NCBI GenBank assembly: GCA_026391355.1
Contig: JAPLDH010000047.1
Span: forward strand, 167,925 to 231,924
Direction: 5' to 3'
Length of the DNA: 64,000 nucleotides
Source: Bacteroidota bacterium
Lineage (GTDB): Bacteria > Bacteroidota > Bacteroidia > Bacteroidales > FEN-979
Both the position numbers and the translations under genes were made by a program. Shown piece after piece: positions 1 through 8,284 of this stretch (its first letter is position 1; each line of letters opens with the position of its first letter). The notes under the pieces were generated by a model. It was not told the DNA's origin and did no database searches. It saw nothing but the letters and a program-made list of their open reading frames with translations.

Positions 1-483
1 GATTTCAAGTGCAGCAATCATTCCCGATACTCCTCCTCCAATGATCAATGTGGCGGGATCGACGCTGACAGAGCGCTTTTCAAGCGGTTCATGAAATTCA
101 ACACGCCGGATTGCGGCAATCACCAGGTCGATGGCTTTTCGAGTAGCTTCCGACCGATCGGTATGAACCCAGGAATCCTGTTCCCTGACATTGGCCATCT
201 CGAAAAGATAGGGATTGATCCCCGCTTTTTCACAGGCTTTCCGGAAGGTGAGCTCATGGATCCGGGGGGAGCAGGCTGCTACTACCACCCGGTTAAGATG
301 ATGTCCCTTGATGTCCTTGATGATCAACTCCTGTCCGGGATCGGAACACATATATTTATAGTTCTTGGCGAGTACCACATGCGGGAGTTTGCTGACTTCC
401 TGAGAAACCGCTTCCACATCAACCATCTTGGAGATGTTGGTTCCGCACCAGCACACATAAACGCCTATTCTTGGTTCTTCCAT
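1..483 (-). CDS. hdrA: HdrA-like heterodisulfide reductase subunit A, 3' part outside window
   Basis: The 161 visible N-terminal residues match the start of HdrA, the FAD/[4Fe-4S] electron-bifurcating or electron-transfer subunit of heterodisulfide reductase complexes. The start motif IGVYVCWCGTNIS carries the conserved C-x-C-G-T-N, followed by YMCSDPGQELI and VVVAACSPRIHE, which hold the other cysteines of the N-terminal cluster domain. The FAD-binding glycine motif IIGGGVSGMIAA begins near residue 148. I chose the ATG at 483 because it precedes the HdrA start directly. The gene continues leftward out of the window, so the C-terminal ferredoxin domains are not seen. It is the third gene of a minus-strand set behind two other Hdr/Qmo-like genes, separated by a 125-base word-like gap. 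It could equally be called QmoB-like; the missing C-terminus decides this. Confidence 0.9.
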   Translation of the reverse strand, partial: MEEPRIGVYVCWCGTNISKMVDVEAVSQEVSKLPHVVLAKNYKYMCSDPGQELIIKDIKGHHLNRVVVAACSPRIHELTFRKACEKAGINPYLFEMANVREQDSWVHTDRSEATRKAIDLVIAAIRRVEFHEPLEKRSVSVDPATLIIGGGVSGMIAALEI

Positions 484-608
484 ACGATTACCATTTACTA
501 TTTACCATTTACTATTTACTATTTCAATTACCATTGACCATTTACTAATTCGTGTCACGCGTTACGCGTCACTACTTTTCCTCTTGCCTCGTACCTGGTG
601 CCTCTTGC
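484..608. repeat. low-complexity intergenic word repeats
   Basis: The gap between the QmoC-like gene and hdrA is built of short variant words: several copies of the pattern CCATTTACTATTT, then CACGCGTTACGCGTCAC, then CTTGCCTCGTACCTGG/TGCCTCTTGCC. No ORF or terminator hairpin is evident. Similar word-built gaps occur at 5600-5690, 28470-28495, 30714-30830 and 58895-58975. Confidence 0.6.
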
Positions 609-1739
609 CTATTTTGGAACTGCATGTTTTTTAAGTTGATGAAAATATGCAGCAAAAGGCCGGTAAGCCAGATGAGACCATTTTGAGAAAGGTACTTCAA
701 TCAGGATCATCGGTACAAGGATCGCCATGTGGGCGATATACGAAAAATAAGTGGCCATGGGCATACCATTGATCCTGAAAATATGGATCAGGATACCTGT
801 AACAACTGTTCCGGTGAGCATGGCAAGAAATAACCAGTCACTCACATGTGAGAATTTGAATTTGATGTCTTTATGGATGATACGGCCGATAATTGCAAAT
901 CCCAAACCAAACAATAAACCAAAAGTCGCATAATATCCGAGGAGTCGCTGTGGATCATAGAAAGGCAGTATCTCTTCTGTCTGAAACCATTTAAGAAAAA
1001 CAACAATTACAATGAACATAATGGTATATCCCGACATAAGGAACCAATGTGAAAGCCAGTACTTTTTATCATCACATTTTGAGAATTTCGGCTGAACTGC
1101 AAAATTGAAAATTAACAGCCAGAATTCACGGATGTGTACCCATAATGAAACCTTGGTTGTGCTGTTTTTCCAGATGATCTTGTAATACATCCTGAAAATA
1201 TTTGAAATAAGCAGGGAAGCTACCACAAAAGCCATGCTCCAGTCGAATGGTTCAATGATCCCTATTGGAGCAAATGAATTTACTCTGACACCGCCTTGAG
1301 CTGTGAGGGTAGTATCGAATTTTATCCCGAAGGAGGGCAGAATAAACAGGAAGGTGATGACTACAAGGGAGGCAAAGAAGAGTATGAAACCGAGCTCCCA
1401 TGTTTCGGATGTATAGAACTTCTTAGATAGGCCTGTCCAATCATACAATGATGTAAGATAGCGTCGGAGTGACATCATCAGCTCTCCCGGGTTCGCATCC
1501 CTCGGACAGGTTTTGGTACAATCCCCGCAATAGTAGCAGAGCCAAGGCTCCACGCTTGATTCGATGGGTCCTTTGAGTCCCATCTGCATCAGTCTGATCT
1601 TTTTTCTCGGAAAAAGAAACCCTTCTTCTGATAATGGACACATTGCAGTACACGTTCCGCAATGATAACAGGCGTTCCAGTCGCCAATACCGTATTTGAT
1701 CAGTTCATTTCTCAGATCGGGTTGAACACGGATACTCAT
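609..1739 (-). CDS. QmoC-like membrane Fe-S/cytochrome b subunit (HdrC-HdrE type fusion)
   Basis: A 376-residue fusion of an HdrC-like cytoplasmic ferredoxin domain and a membrane domain, the architecture of QmoC. The N-terminal 100 residues contain two [4Fe-4S] motifs, CYHCGTCTAMCP (from residue 24) and CYYCGDCTKTCP (from about residue 68). From about residue 115 on there are roughly six hydrophobic segments with histidines such as SHW, IIHKD and IAHMA that could ligate haem b, as in HdrE/NarI-type cytochromes. In the Qmo/HdrDE families such proteins exchange electrons between a membrane quinone or methanophenazine pool and the soluble HdrA flavoproteins. It sits 15 bases after the upstream HdrA-like gene, with GGAG before its ATG, so co-transcription is very likely. 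The electron partner is inferred. Confidence 0.85.
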   Translation of the reverse strand: MSIRVQPDLRNELIKYGIGDWNACYHCGTCTAMCPLSEEGFLFPRKKIRLMQMGLKGPIESSVEPWLCYYCGDCTKTCPRDANPGELMMSLRRYLTSLYDWTGLSKKFYTSETWELGFILFFASLVVITFLFILPSFGIKFDTTLTAQGGVRVNSFAPIGIIEPFDWSMAFVVASLLISNIFRMYYKIIWKNSTTKVSLWVHIREFWLLIFNFAVQPKFSKCDDKKYWLSHWFLMSGYTIMFIVIVVFLKWFQTEEILPFYDPQRLLGYYATFGLLFGLGFAIIGRIIHKDIKFKFSHVSDWLFLAMLTGTVVTGILIHIFRINGMPMATYFSYIAHMAILVPMILIEVPFSKWSHLAYRPFAAYFHQLKKHAVPK

Positions 1740-1754
1740 GGTTGTTTCTCCTTA

Positions 1755-3557
1755 TTATTGAATCAGTGTTAGTTCTTTGATCCTGCTTTCAACAGCAGAT
1801 AATGATATAGTAGAAAGTCCATTACTTACTTTACCTCTTAAAATGCTCTGGATGACCCTTGCGGCTGCTGCTGATCCCTGCGCAACGGAGTCGGGAATAT
1901 CTTTTGGTCCCTGGCAGGCGCCGGCCATGGAGATGCCTCCCCTGAAAGTTCCGGTTGGATCCACATTATAATTGGCTTCTTCAAACCAGCCACATTCGGT
2001 GACCGGGATACCGAGCATTTTACTAAGTTTGAGATTATCTTCCCCTGGTTCCAGGCCGATTGAAAGTACGACCATATCCACATAGTTTGCAATCAATGTT
2101 CCTTGCAGGATATCCTCTCCACGCAAAAGAAGTTTACCCCCTTTTTCTTCAACCTTGGCTGTCTTGCCACGGATCATGGATACACCTTCTTCCTTTATTC
2201 TTTCATAAAACTCTTCATATCCTTTACCAAATGCGCGCATATCAATAAAATATTCAAACACTTCAGCTTCCGGAAGTTTTTCCAGCACAAGGTGGGAGAA
2301 TTTAAGGGAATACATGCAACAAACCCTTGAACAGTATTTGTTATAATTTTTATCCCTGCTTCCGACACAATGGATGATGGCAATTTTCTCCGGTTTACCC
2401 GATTCATTATTAAATATCCAATTGCCCTTTTTGTCCTGAGAACGGTATTGGATATTTCCACCGGTAGGTCCCGAAGCATTGAGAAGGCGCTCAAATTCCA
2501 GGGAATTCAGAACATTCTTGAATTTCCCATATCCAAACTGTTCCATCCGGCTTGCTTCAAAAGGCTTATAACCGGTGGCAACGATAATATTCCCGACATT
2601 GATAGTAATATCCTGGTCCTGTTCATCCAGGTTGATACAATCCGGTACAGGGCATGCTTTGACACAGGCTTTGCACTTTCCATTTTTAATGTATATGCAA
2701 CTTTCAGCGTCAATCAGGTATTTATTGGGCACTGCCTGTGGAAATGGAATATAAATCGCTTTTCGCATGGTTGTTCCTGCATCGAATTCACTGGGTGCCT
2801 GGGCCGGACATTTTTCGGCACATGTGCCACAACCTATACAGGTGGCGACATTCACTTTTCTTGCTTTCTGACGGACTACAACGTTAAAATTTCCGGGTGT
2901 GCCGTTCACTTCAATGACTTCACAATAACTCATCAGCCGGATGTTCGGGTTCTGGTTAACCTCTACCATCTTGGGTGTCAGAATACATGCGGCACAGTCG
3001 AGCGTAGGAAATGTTTTATCAAATGTTGCCATTTTCCCACCAATTGTCCCTGTTTTCTCCACCAGGTAGACGAGGCTATTCCCGTTGGCAATTTCGAGGG
3101 AAGCTTGTATTCCTGCTATTCCGCCGCCAATAACAAGCGTAGCAGGATTAACAGGGGAATCATCAGCGATGGCGACAATCTCGAATGGAATATCTGATAC
3201 GGCACAGGCAAGCAATGCTTTGGCCCGGTCCATGTCATTTGTGAGTGAAAGTCCGTAATCATTGAAGCTCACAATTGTGACATTATCAGGATCTTTACCG
3301 GTCATTGCCATCACCTTGGAAAACAAGGTTTTCACCGTTCCTGCCATCATTCCTGCTATGATCAGCCTGTTCAGGTTATGCGTTTCGATCTTTTTAATGA
3401 TGTTTTCTTCATTCCAGGGAAAGTCATTATAAGACCATATATTACTAACATTTGCAACCCCCTTAAGGTAGCTGTACAATTCATTATAATCCAAAGGATC
3501 GGGGATCAATTCAGGATGTTTATACAAGAATACCCCGGTTTGCTCAGTATTTTTCAT
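1755..3557 (-). CDS. HdrA-like flavoprotein with degenerate N-terminal domain (QmoA-like)
   Basis: A 600-residue HdrA/QmoA-family iron-sulfur flavoprotein and the first gene of the Hdr/Qmo-like set. The FAD-binding motif VIGGGIAGIQAS lies near residue 142, followed by the HdrA cysteine region FPTLDCAACILTPKM. Two ferredoxin motifs follow, CIGCGTCAEKCP and CKACVKACPVPDC, and then HCVGSRDK and YCSRVCCMYSLK, typical of HdrA. The N-terminal 130 residues align by pattern with the HdrA N-terminal domain (GVFLYKHPEL, LNRLIIAGMM), but the cysteines present in the downstream paralogue at 1-483 are gone, so that domain probably binds no cluster. Two palindromes lie upstream of its start, which with the regulator gene behind it suggests control at this promoter. 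Its exact redox partners are unknown. Confidence 0.87.
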   Translation of the reverse strand: MKNTEQTGVFLYKHPELIPDPLDYNELYSYLKGVANVSNIWSYNDFPWNEENIIKKIETHNLNRLIIAGMMAGTVKTLFSKVMAMTGKDPDNVTIVSFNDYGLSLTNDMDRAKALLACAVSDIPFEIVAIADDSPVNPATLVIGGGIAGIQASLEIANGNSLVYLVEKTGTIGGKMATFDKTFPTLDCAACILTPKMVEVNQNPNIRLMSYCEVIEVNGTPGNFNVVVRQKARKVNVATCIGCGTCAEKCPAQAPSEFDAGTTMRKAIYIPFPQAVPNKYLIDAESCIYIKNGKCKACVKACPVPDCINLDEQDQDITINVGNIIVATGYKPFEASRMEQFGYGKFKNVLNSLEFERLLNASGPTGGNIQYRSQDKKGNWIFNNESGKPEKIAIIHCVGSRDKNYNKYCSRVCCMYSLKFSHLVLEKLPEAEVFEYFIDMRAFGKGYEEFYERIKEEGVSMIRGKTAKVEEKGGKLLLRGEDILQGTLIANYVDMVVLSIGLEPGEDNLKLSKMLGIPVTECGWFEEANYNVDPTGTFRGGISMAGACQGPKDIPDSVAQGSAAAARVIQSILRGKVSNGLSTISLSAVESRIKELTLIQ

Positions 3558-3589
3558 GTTTTGAAGAATATCTGTGACTGAACGTTCTA

Positions 3590-3607
3590 TTGTTAATTAA
3601 TTAACAA
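3590..3607. promoter_or_regulatory. perfect 18-bp palindrome upstream of the Hdr/Qmo-like operon
   Basis: TTGTTAATTAATTAACAA is an exact inverted repeat lying 33-50 bases before the ATG at 3557, where a core promoter would be. It may be an operator for the adjacent Crp/Fnr-type regulator, or simply an AT-rich palindrome. Operator function is inferred. Confidence 0.45.
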
Positions 3608-3634
3608 ATTAAAAAAAATAAAGTCGTTAAAACA

Positions 3635-3648
3635 ATGACATTTGTCAT
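3635..3648. promoter_or_regulatory. candidate Crp/Fnr-type operator
   Basis: ATGACA-TT-TGTCAT is a 6-bp inverted repeat with a 2-bp spacer, 78-91 bases upstream of the first Hdr/Qmo-like gene and just after the regulator's stop codon. Its TGACA/TGTCA half-sites resemble those recognised by Crp/Fnr-superfamily proteins, although the spacing is shorter than the classical site. Confidence 0.4.
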
Positions 3649-3713
3649 ATTCTGAAAGAAAGTTAAGAAAAGGTAAAAAAAATCAGGAAGGATAGGATGG
3701 GTGCTACGGAAAT

Positions 3714-4427
3714 TTATATTGAAATGTTAGCCAGGCGTGTTAATTCTTCATTATTGGTGATGAAAATTTTTCTTCCTTTTATGGAAATAAGTTTTTCATC
3801 CTTAAATTCAGATAAAAGGCGGATAACTGTTTCAGGCGCTGTACCGATGATGTTTGACAGGTCGTTACGGGTAAGATTCAGATATGTTTTATCAGGATTA
3901 GTAGATTTTGCATTGAAAGATTTATTGAGAAAAATCAGCGCTTCTGCCAGTCGTTCTTTAACAGGTTTCTGGGCAAGTGAAGTCATTTTTAATTCTGCTT
4001 CTTCAATAAGCTGGCTCAATGTAAGGATGAGCAACCGGGTAAATTCCGGATATTTGACCATCAACTGGAAAAAATCAGTCTTGGTCACAAAACAGACATA
4101 GGAATCTTCAAGAGCGGAGGCAGATGTTGTGTGGTTATTACCGGTAACCAATGCTTTCAGCCCTATAAATTCACCTGGGAGCACGAAACGGATAATATAT
4201 TCACGGCCATCATTTCCTTGTTTGTAAACTTTAACTTTTCCTTCCATCAGGCAATAGATGCCGACAGTTTTATGACCTTCATGATAGATGTCTTCACCTT
4301 TCCTGTAAAAATGGACACTTTTCTGGTTATTCAGATAAAGAAGATCCGCATTATCCAGAGAGGAGGAAAACATCGATTTTCCCGCCGGACATGTTTCGCA
4401 TGTGAACTCTTTTGACCGTTTTACCAC
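3714..4427 (-). CDS. Crp/Fnr-family transcriptional regulator
   Basis: A 237-residue regulator with a cyclic-nucleotide-binding-like beta-roll (about residues 25-145, including GEDIYHEGH and LPGEFIGLKAL), a dimerisation helix, and a C-terminal winged helix (LTRNDLSNIIGTAPETVIRL, the Crp/Fnr recognition HTH). The N-terminus has a C-x2-C pair (C10, C13), and further cysteines fall in GIYCL and SYVCFV. This hints at a redox-sensing cluster, but the full FNR spacing of four cysteines is not clearly present. The start codon is GTG (4425-4427). The gene lies directly upstream of, and in the same direction as, the Hdr/Qmo-like genes, and the intervening 156 bases hold two palindromes. It probably controls those genes in response to oxygen or redox state. 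The ligand is unknown. Confidence 0.88.
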   Translation of the reverse strand: MVKRSKEFTCETCPAGKSMFSSSLDNADLLYLNNQKSVHFYRKGEDIYHEGHKTVGIYCLMEGKVKVYKQGNDGREYIIRFVLPGEFIGLKALVTGNNHTTSASALEDSYVCFVTKTDFFQLMVKYPEFTRLLILTLSQLIEEAELKMTSLAQKPVKERLAEALIFLNKSFNAKSTNPDKTYLNLTRNDLSNIIGTAPETVIRLLSEFKDEKLISIKGRKIFITNNEELTRLANISI

Positions 4428-4454
4428 TGTTGCTTAGGGGAATGTTATTATAGG

Positions 4455-4462
4455 CAAATATA
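4455..4462 (-). promoter_or_regulatory. candidate -7 element for the Crp/Fnr regulator gene
   Basis: On the minus strand this reads TATATTTG, an exact match to the Bacteroidota -7 consensus TAnnTTTG, 28-35 bases upstream of the GTG start. No TTG lies at the ideal -33 spacing; the nearest is 17 bases upstream. Confidence 0.4.
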
Positions 4463-4705
4463 GGATAATTTTTAAAAAGCAAGTACAAGACAACACTTTG
4501 TCAAAATGGTTTACCCTCTTAATAAAGAAAAACCCCTTGCCGGTATTCTGACAGCCCCCACCCTTACCTCCCCCACGCAAGGAAGGGATCAATAGAACGC
4601 TTGCTAACATTATGGTAGACCTTTAGGAGAGCCGTCGATGCCGTATTTTCCAGTGGTCAGGTCGAATGCTTTTTCCGTTAAGTGTTTGAAAGATAATTGA
4701 GTAGA

Positions 4706-4818
4706 GAATATTGAACAACGAAGTCTGAATTAAGAAGAGGTGTGCGATGTGAGTGGTCGTTCTGCAACACTCCCTCGCTCATGCCTCTTCAAACTTCAAA
4801 AATCGTTGATCAATATTC
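4706..4818. repeat. long imperfect inverted repeat
   Basis: The left arm (about 4706-4750) begins GAATATTGAACAACGA and carries AAGAAGAGG. The right arm (about 4774-4818) read on the other strand begins GAATATTGATCAACGA and carries GAAGAGGCATG. The arms are about 45 bases each with a loop of about 23 bases. It could fold as a large hairpin, or be two opposed copies of an intergenic word repeat. There is no ORF inside and no transposase nearby. Confidence 0.5.
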
Positions 4819-4834
4819 GATATTCATGTAAAAA

Positions 4835-5542
4835 TCAGAATAGTCCCCTGCAAATCCAGATTATTCCGACAACGATGGCAAGTGCCCCGCCTGAAAAAGT
4901 AAACCATTTCAGGAAGATCTGTTTTTCCCTGACAAAGGATTGAAATGCAACAAAGCCAAGGATAAATGCGAAGATAACCATGACCACAATAGTGCCGGTC
5001 GCAAAGGCAATGATGTAGATCAATGATGCGGTGAATGTAGTAAAGGCCAGGGAGGGAAGAAGTGCAACGAGGTGGCTGAATCCTGAGAATCCATGAACTA
5101 TTCCAATGAACAGAGCGGTAAAAGCATTCTCCTTCACCACTTTTTCATGGGTATGGTCATGATCATGCTCTATATCATGGGTATGCGGGTGAATGTGCGC
5201 ATAAAGGAAGGGTTTGGTGTGGAAGTGTGTATGTGGCCTGTTTTTGTGCACATGCCGGCGATAGGTTCTGATAATGGCCCAGCTTCCAATCCCAATAAGA
5301 AGGAAACCGATGATAAGGTCGCTGTGTTCAGCTATGGAATCAACCGGTATGAATTTCTTGAAAAGAAGGAATACTCCCCAAATAAGGAGCATTCCGATGG
5401 TATGTCCCAACCCCCAGGAAAATCCTATAAGCCATGATTTTTTCCTGCTGTCAATTGCAAGTGGCGTTACTGCTGCAAGATGATCGGGGCCGGTGACCAC
5501 ATGCGCCATACTTGCTGCGATTCCGGTGAGGAAAATGACCAT
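4835..5542 (-). CDS. NicO/HupE/UreH-like nickel (cobalt) permease with His-rich loop
   Basis: A 235-residue integral membrane protein with about six hydrophobic segments. Segment 1 carries MAHVVTGPDHLAAVTPLA, the His/Asp signature region of NicO/UreH-type metal transporters. A central cytoplasmic-type loop (about residues 110-148) contains more than a dozen histidines in HTHFHTK, HIHPHTH and HDHDHTH, a common metal-sequestering loop in nickel permeases. HGFSGFSHLVALLPSL in the second half repeats the transporter motif. It is divergent from the hyp operon starting at 5741, which builds nickel-containing hydrogenase centres, so nickel is the likeliest substrate. Substrate choice rests on the loop and context; cobalt cannot be excluded. 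Confidence 0.8.
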   Translation of the reverse strand: MVIFLTGIAASMAHVVTGPDHLAAVTPLAIDSRKKSWLIGFSWGLGHTIGMLLIWGVFLLFKKFIPVDSIAEHSDLIIGFLLIGIGSWAIIRTYRRHVHKNRPHTHFHTKPFLYAHIHPHTHDIEHDHDHTHEKVVKENAFTALFIGIVHGFSGFSHLVALLPSLAFTTFTASLIYIIAFATGTIVVMVIFAFILGFVAFQSFVREKQIFLKWFTFSGGALAIVVGIIWICRGLF

Positions 5543-5599
5543 GGAGGATTTTTGAAAGGGTAAATGTAAACCGAATCAATCAAAAAAAAAAATTAGTTA

Positions 5600-5690
5600 T
5601 AGGTGACAAGGTGACACGGGAAAAATTAAAAGTCAAAAGTCAAATATCAATAAACAGCAAACTGGAAACAGCAAACTGGGAACTGGTCAA
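5600..5690. repeat. low-complexity intergenic word repeats before hypF
   Basis: The gap between the divergent permease and hyp genes contains near-tandem words: GTGACAAGGTGACA, AAAAGTCAAAAGTCAAA, and CAGCAAACTGGAAACAGC followed by AAACTGGGAACTGG. This resembles other word-built gaps in this window. No clear promoter element was recognised here. Confidence 0.5.
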
Positions 5691-5740
5691 TGGTAAATGG
5701 AAGAACTTTCCTATTTTTACACCTCCATCCGGAAAGTGAA

Positions 5741-8059
5741 ATGCTAAAAGAGACCACCTCCATCCTCATCCATGTCACCGGCCTTGTTCAGGGTGTTGGA
5801 TTCCGTCCGTTTATTCACAGGTTAGCACATAAGTACGGGTTAACAGGTTGGGTAAGGAATACGAATGAAAATGTGATTATCTGGATTGAGGGAGGAAAAG
5901 GAGAGGCAGATCATTTTTTAGAAACCTTGCGAACGGAATGTCCTGAGGCTGCCATCATTGAAGATATCATGACAGATAGTGTCCTGCCTGAGGGATTCAC
6001 TTCATTTCAAATAATCAAAAGTCAGGATGTTTCGGAGGAAGTGACCGGTATCAGCCCGGACATTTCAGTTTGCAATGATTGTTTGGAAGACATGGAAAAT
6101 GAAGGTACCCGTCATGATTACCCCTTTGTGAATTGCACCAATTGTGGCCCGCGGTTCACTATTATCAGGGATCTGCCTTATGACAGGAAAAATACCACGA
6201 TGGAGCCTTTTCCACTATGTGATCATTGTAAAAAGGAATTTGAAGATATTGAAGACAGGCGATTTCATGCCCAGCCGGTTGCATGCTCTGTTTGCGGTCC
6301 GGAATATCGGATATGGATTTCAGGGAAAGAGGTTTCATCTGATATCCATGATATCATAGACAGGTCAGTTCAAATTCTTGAGTCAGGTGGTTTACTTGCA
6401 GTTAAAGGGCTGGGAGGAATGCACCTGGCCTGCGACCCATTTAATGATGCTGCTGTTGAAAAGCTCAGAAACATTAAATCGAGGGAAGGAAAACCATTTG
6501 CCTTGATGTTCAAAAATATTGATTGTGCCAGGGAATATACTGATATCAGTGAGGAAGAAGAGGCATCCCTGACCTCCTGGCGCAGGCCCATCGTATTATT
6601 ACAACAAAAAACAAAAAACCACGGAACTACTGGTCCAGTGGATTCTTACAAGAACTCTGCACTTTCAGCAAAGGTGAATGCCGGTCTCGAAAGCATCGGG
6701 GTCATGTTCCCATATATGCCTTTCCATCATATGCTCTTGCAACGGGTACACATTTGTGCGATCATTCTGACCAGTGGTAATTTAAGCAGTGAACCCATCC
6801 TCACGGAAAATGAAAAAGCCATTAACACCTTTTCTTTACTGGTTGATGCAGTAATTGTGCATAACCGTGAAATTTGGAACAGGACGGATGATTCGGTGGT
6901 GAGAATAATCAATGGGAAAGAACGGCTCATCCGCCGGTCACGGGGATACGTTCCCATGCCTGTTAACACATCACTGAACGTTGATGGGATTATTGCCTTC
7001 GGCGCTGAACTGAACAACTGTTTTTGTGTTGGTAAGGGGCAAAAAGCTATTTTTAGTCAGCATATCGGTGATCTGAAAGGGTTGGAAACAACGCTTTTCT
7101 ACGAACAGACAATCGACCGGTTCATTCGTTTGTTCCGGATAAAACCGGTGCTGGCGGTTGTAGATATGCATCCCGACTACATAAGCACAAAGACAGGAAT
7201 GAATTTCAGGGATCTGCCTGTTATCAGTGTTCAGCATCATCATGCACATATCGCCTCCTGTATGGTGCAGCATGGATTGGATGAGAAGGTGATCGGCGTG
7301 GCGCTGGATGGGACGGGTTACGGTGATGACGGAAAAATATGGGGTGCAGAATTCATGGTATGCGATTTAACCGGTTACAAAAGAATAAACAATTTTGAAT
7401 ACATACCCTTACCGGGAGGAGACATAGCTGCTGAGGAACCCTGGAGGATGGCCGTATCTTATCTCTACCGGGTTTTCGGAACTTCTTTCCGGGATTTAAA
7501 ACTTCCTTTCCTGGAAGAACTGAGCACTGCAAAGACACAAATGCTGGTTCAGATGATTGACCGCAAAATAAATTGTCCACCTGTTTCAAGCGCCGGACGG
7601 CTTTTTGATGCTGTTTCTTCACTCCTGAACTTATGCCAGGTGGCAACATTCCCCGCTGAGGGGCCTATGCGTATCGAATCGGTCATTACAGCAGGGATCG
7701 GGGAACGGTATCATTTTCAATATGACGGACCCCTTAATTTTGATATAACCATCCGGGAAATTGTACGGGATATTTTAAATAATGTGGATACCGGGATTAT
7801 CTCGGCAAAATTTCACAACACAATAATTTACGCTATCTTTGAAAATGTTAAAAAAATTCGGGAACAAGAGGATATTAATAAGGTGGTATTATCGGGAGGG
7901 GTTTTTCAGAATGCCATTATTCTTTCAGGTTGTGAAGATCTCCTCAGGGCCAGGGATTTTGAAGTTTATTCCCATTTATCAATACCTGCAAATGATGGAG
8001 GTATTGCACTGGGACAATTGATCATAGCAGCAAAAAGGAGAGAAAAGAAATGTGTTTAG
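5741..8059 (+). CDS. hypF: [NiFe] hydrogenase maturation carbamoyltransferase HypF
   Basis: HypF makes the thiocarbamoyl group, from carbamoyl phosphate and ATP, that HypE turns into the CN ligands of the [NiFe] active site. The 772 residues show the full family order: an acylphosphatase domain (residues 8-92, VTGLVQGVGFRPF), two zinc fingers (C111-x2-C114 with C132-x2-C135, and C160-x2-C163 with C182-x2-C185), a YrdC-like domain (GGLLAVKGLGGMHLACD), and a Kae1-like C-terminal domain (VQHHHAHIASC, ALDGTGYGDDG, VVLSGGVFQNA). I chose the ATG at 5741, preceded by GGAAAG, because the acylphosphatase domain starts directly after it; an in-frame ATG at 5690 would add 17 uncharacteristic residues. 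It leads the hyp operon and overlaps hypC by 10 bases. Confidence 0.97.
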   Translation: MLKETTSILIHVTGLVQGVGFRPFIHRLAHKYGLTGWVRNTNENVIIWIEGGKGEADHFLETLRTECPEAAIIEDIMTDSVLPEGFTSFQIIKSQDVSEEVTGISPDISVCNDCLEDMENEGTRHDYPFVNCTNCGPRFTIIRDLPYDRKNTTMEPFPLCDHCKKEFEDIEDRRFHAQPVACSVCGPEYRIWISGKEVSSDIHDIIDRSVQILESGGLLAVKGLGGMHLACDPFNDAAVEKLRNIKSREGKPFALMFKNIDCAREYTDISEEEEASLTSWRRPIVLLQQKTKNHGTTGPVDSYKNSALSAKVNAGLESIGVMFPYMPFHHMLLQRVHICAIILTSGNLSSEPILTENEKAINTFSLLVDAVIVHNREIWNRTDDSVVRIINGKERLIRRSRGYVPMPVNTSLNVDGIIAFGAELNNCFCVGKGQKAIFSQHIGDLKGLETTLFYEQTIDRFIRLFRIKPVLAVVDMHPDYISTKTGMNFRDLPVISVQHHHAHIASCMVQHGLDEKVIGVALDGTGYGDDGKIWGAEFMVCDLTGYKRINNFEYIPLPGGDIAAEEPWRMAVSYLYRVFGTSFRDLKLPFLEELSTAKTQMLVQMIDRKINCPPVSSAGRLFDAVSSLLNLCQVATFPAEGPMRIESVITAGIGERYHFQYDGPLNFDITIREIVRDILNNVDTGIISAKFHNTIIYAIFENVKKIREQEDINKVVLSGGVFQNAIILSGCEDLLRARDFEVYSHLSIPANDGGIALGQLIIAAKRREKKCV

Positions 8060-8274
8060 GTGTCCCCGCAAGGGTTATACGGGTCGAAGACAATGAAGCG
8101 CTTGTTGCAGTCGGAAGCGTTGAATACAAGGCAAGCCTTCTCCTGTTGGAGGATATTAAGGAGGGCGATTATATCATCCTTCATGCAGGTTTTGCCATTG
8201 AAAAGGTAGATCCTGTTGAAGCCGGGGAGACCCTAAAGCTTTTTCTGGAAATCGAAAAGGATTTCCCTGAATAG
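8050..8274 (+). CDS. hypC: hydrogenase maturation chaperone HypC
   Basis: A 74-residue HypC/HupF protein. It begins MCLGVPARV, where the processed N-terminal Cys2 is the residue that, with HypD, carries the Fe(CN)2CO unit to the hydrogenase large subunit. The OB-fold pattern (GDYIILHAGFAIEKVD) and length fit the family. Its start lies inside the hypF 3' end (10-base overlap), indicating translational coupling, and it ends 10 bases before hypD, its direct partner. Confidence 0.96.
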   Translation: MCLGVPARVIRVEDNEALVAVGSVEYKASLLLLEDIKEGDYIILHAGFAIEKVDPVEAGETLKLFLEIEKDFPE

Positions 8275-8284
8275 AGAGCAGCCA

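Larger units (their letters stand above)
4428..4834. other. 407-base gene-free region
   Basis: No convincing coding sequence. It holds a candidate minus-strand promoter for the regulator (4455-4462), a long imperfect inverted repeat (4706-4818), and otherwise unremarkable sequence. The short plus-strand ORF at 4740-4943 runs into the antisense of the permease gene and has no coding character. Confidence 0.6.

Noticed and set aside
91..537. plus-strand ORF of 148 codons
   Set aside because: Antisense to hdrA, whose minus-strand product matches HdrA clearly; its own product has no family character.
2370..3197. plus-strand ORF of 275 codons
   Set aside because: Fully antisense to the HdrA/QmoA-like gene with intact motifs; long antisense frames arise from codon bias.
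4740..4943. small plus-strand ORF of 67 codons
   Set aside because: Begins in the hairpin element and ends in antisense of the permease; no coding signal.
5690..5740. upstream start for hypF
   Set aside because: Would add 17 residues unlike any HypF N-terminus and lies in word-repeat sequence; ATG 5741 has GGAAAG before it.
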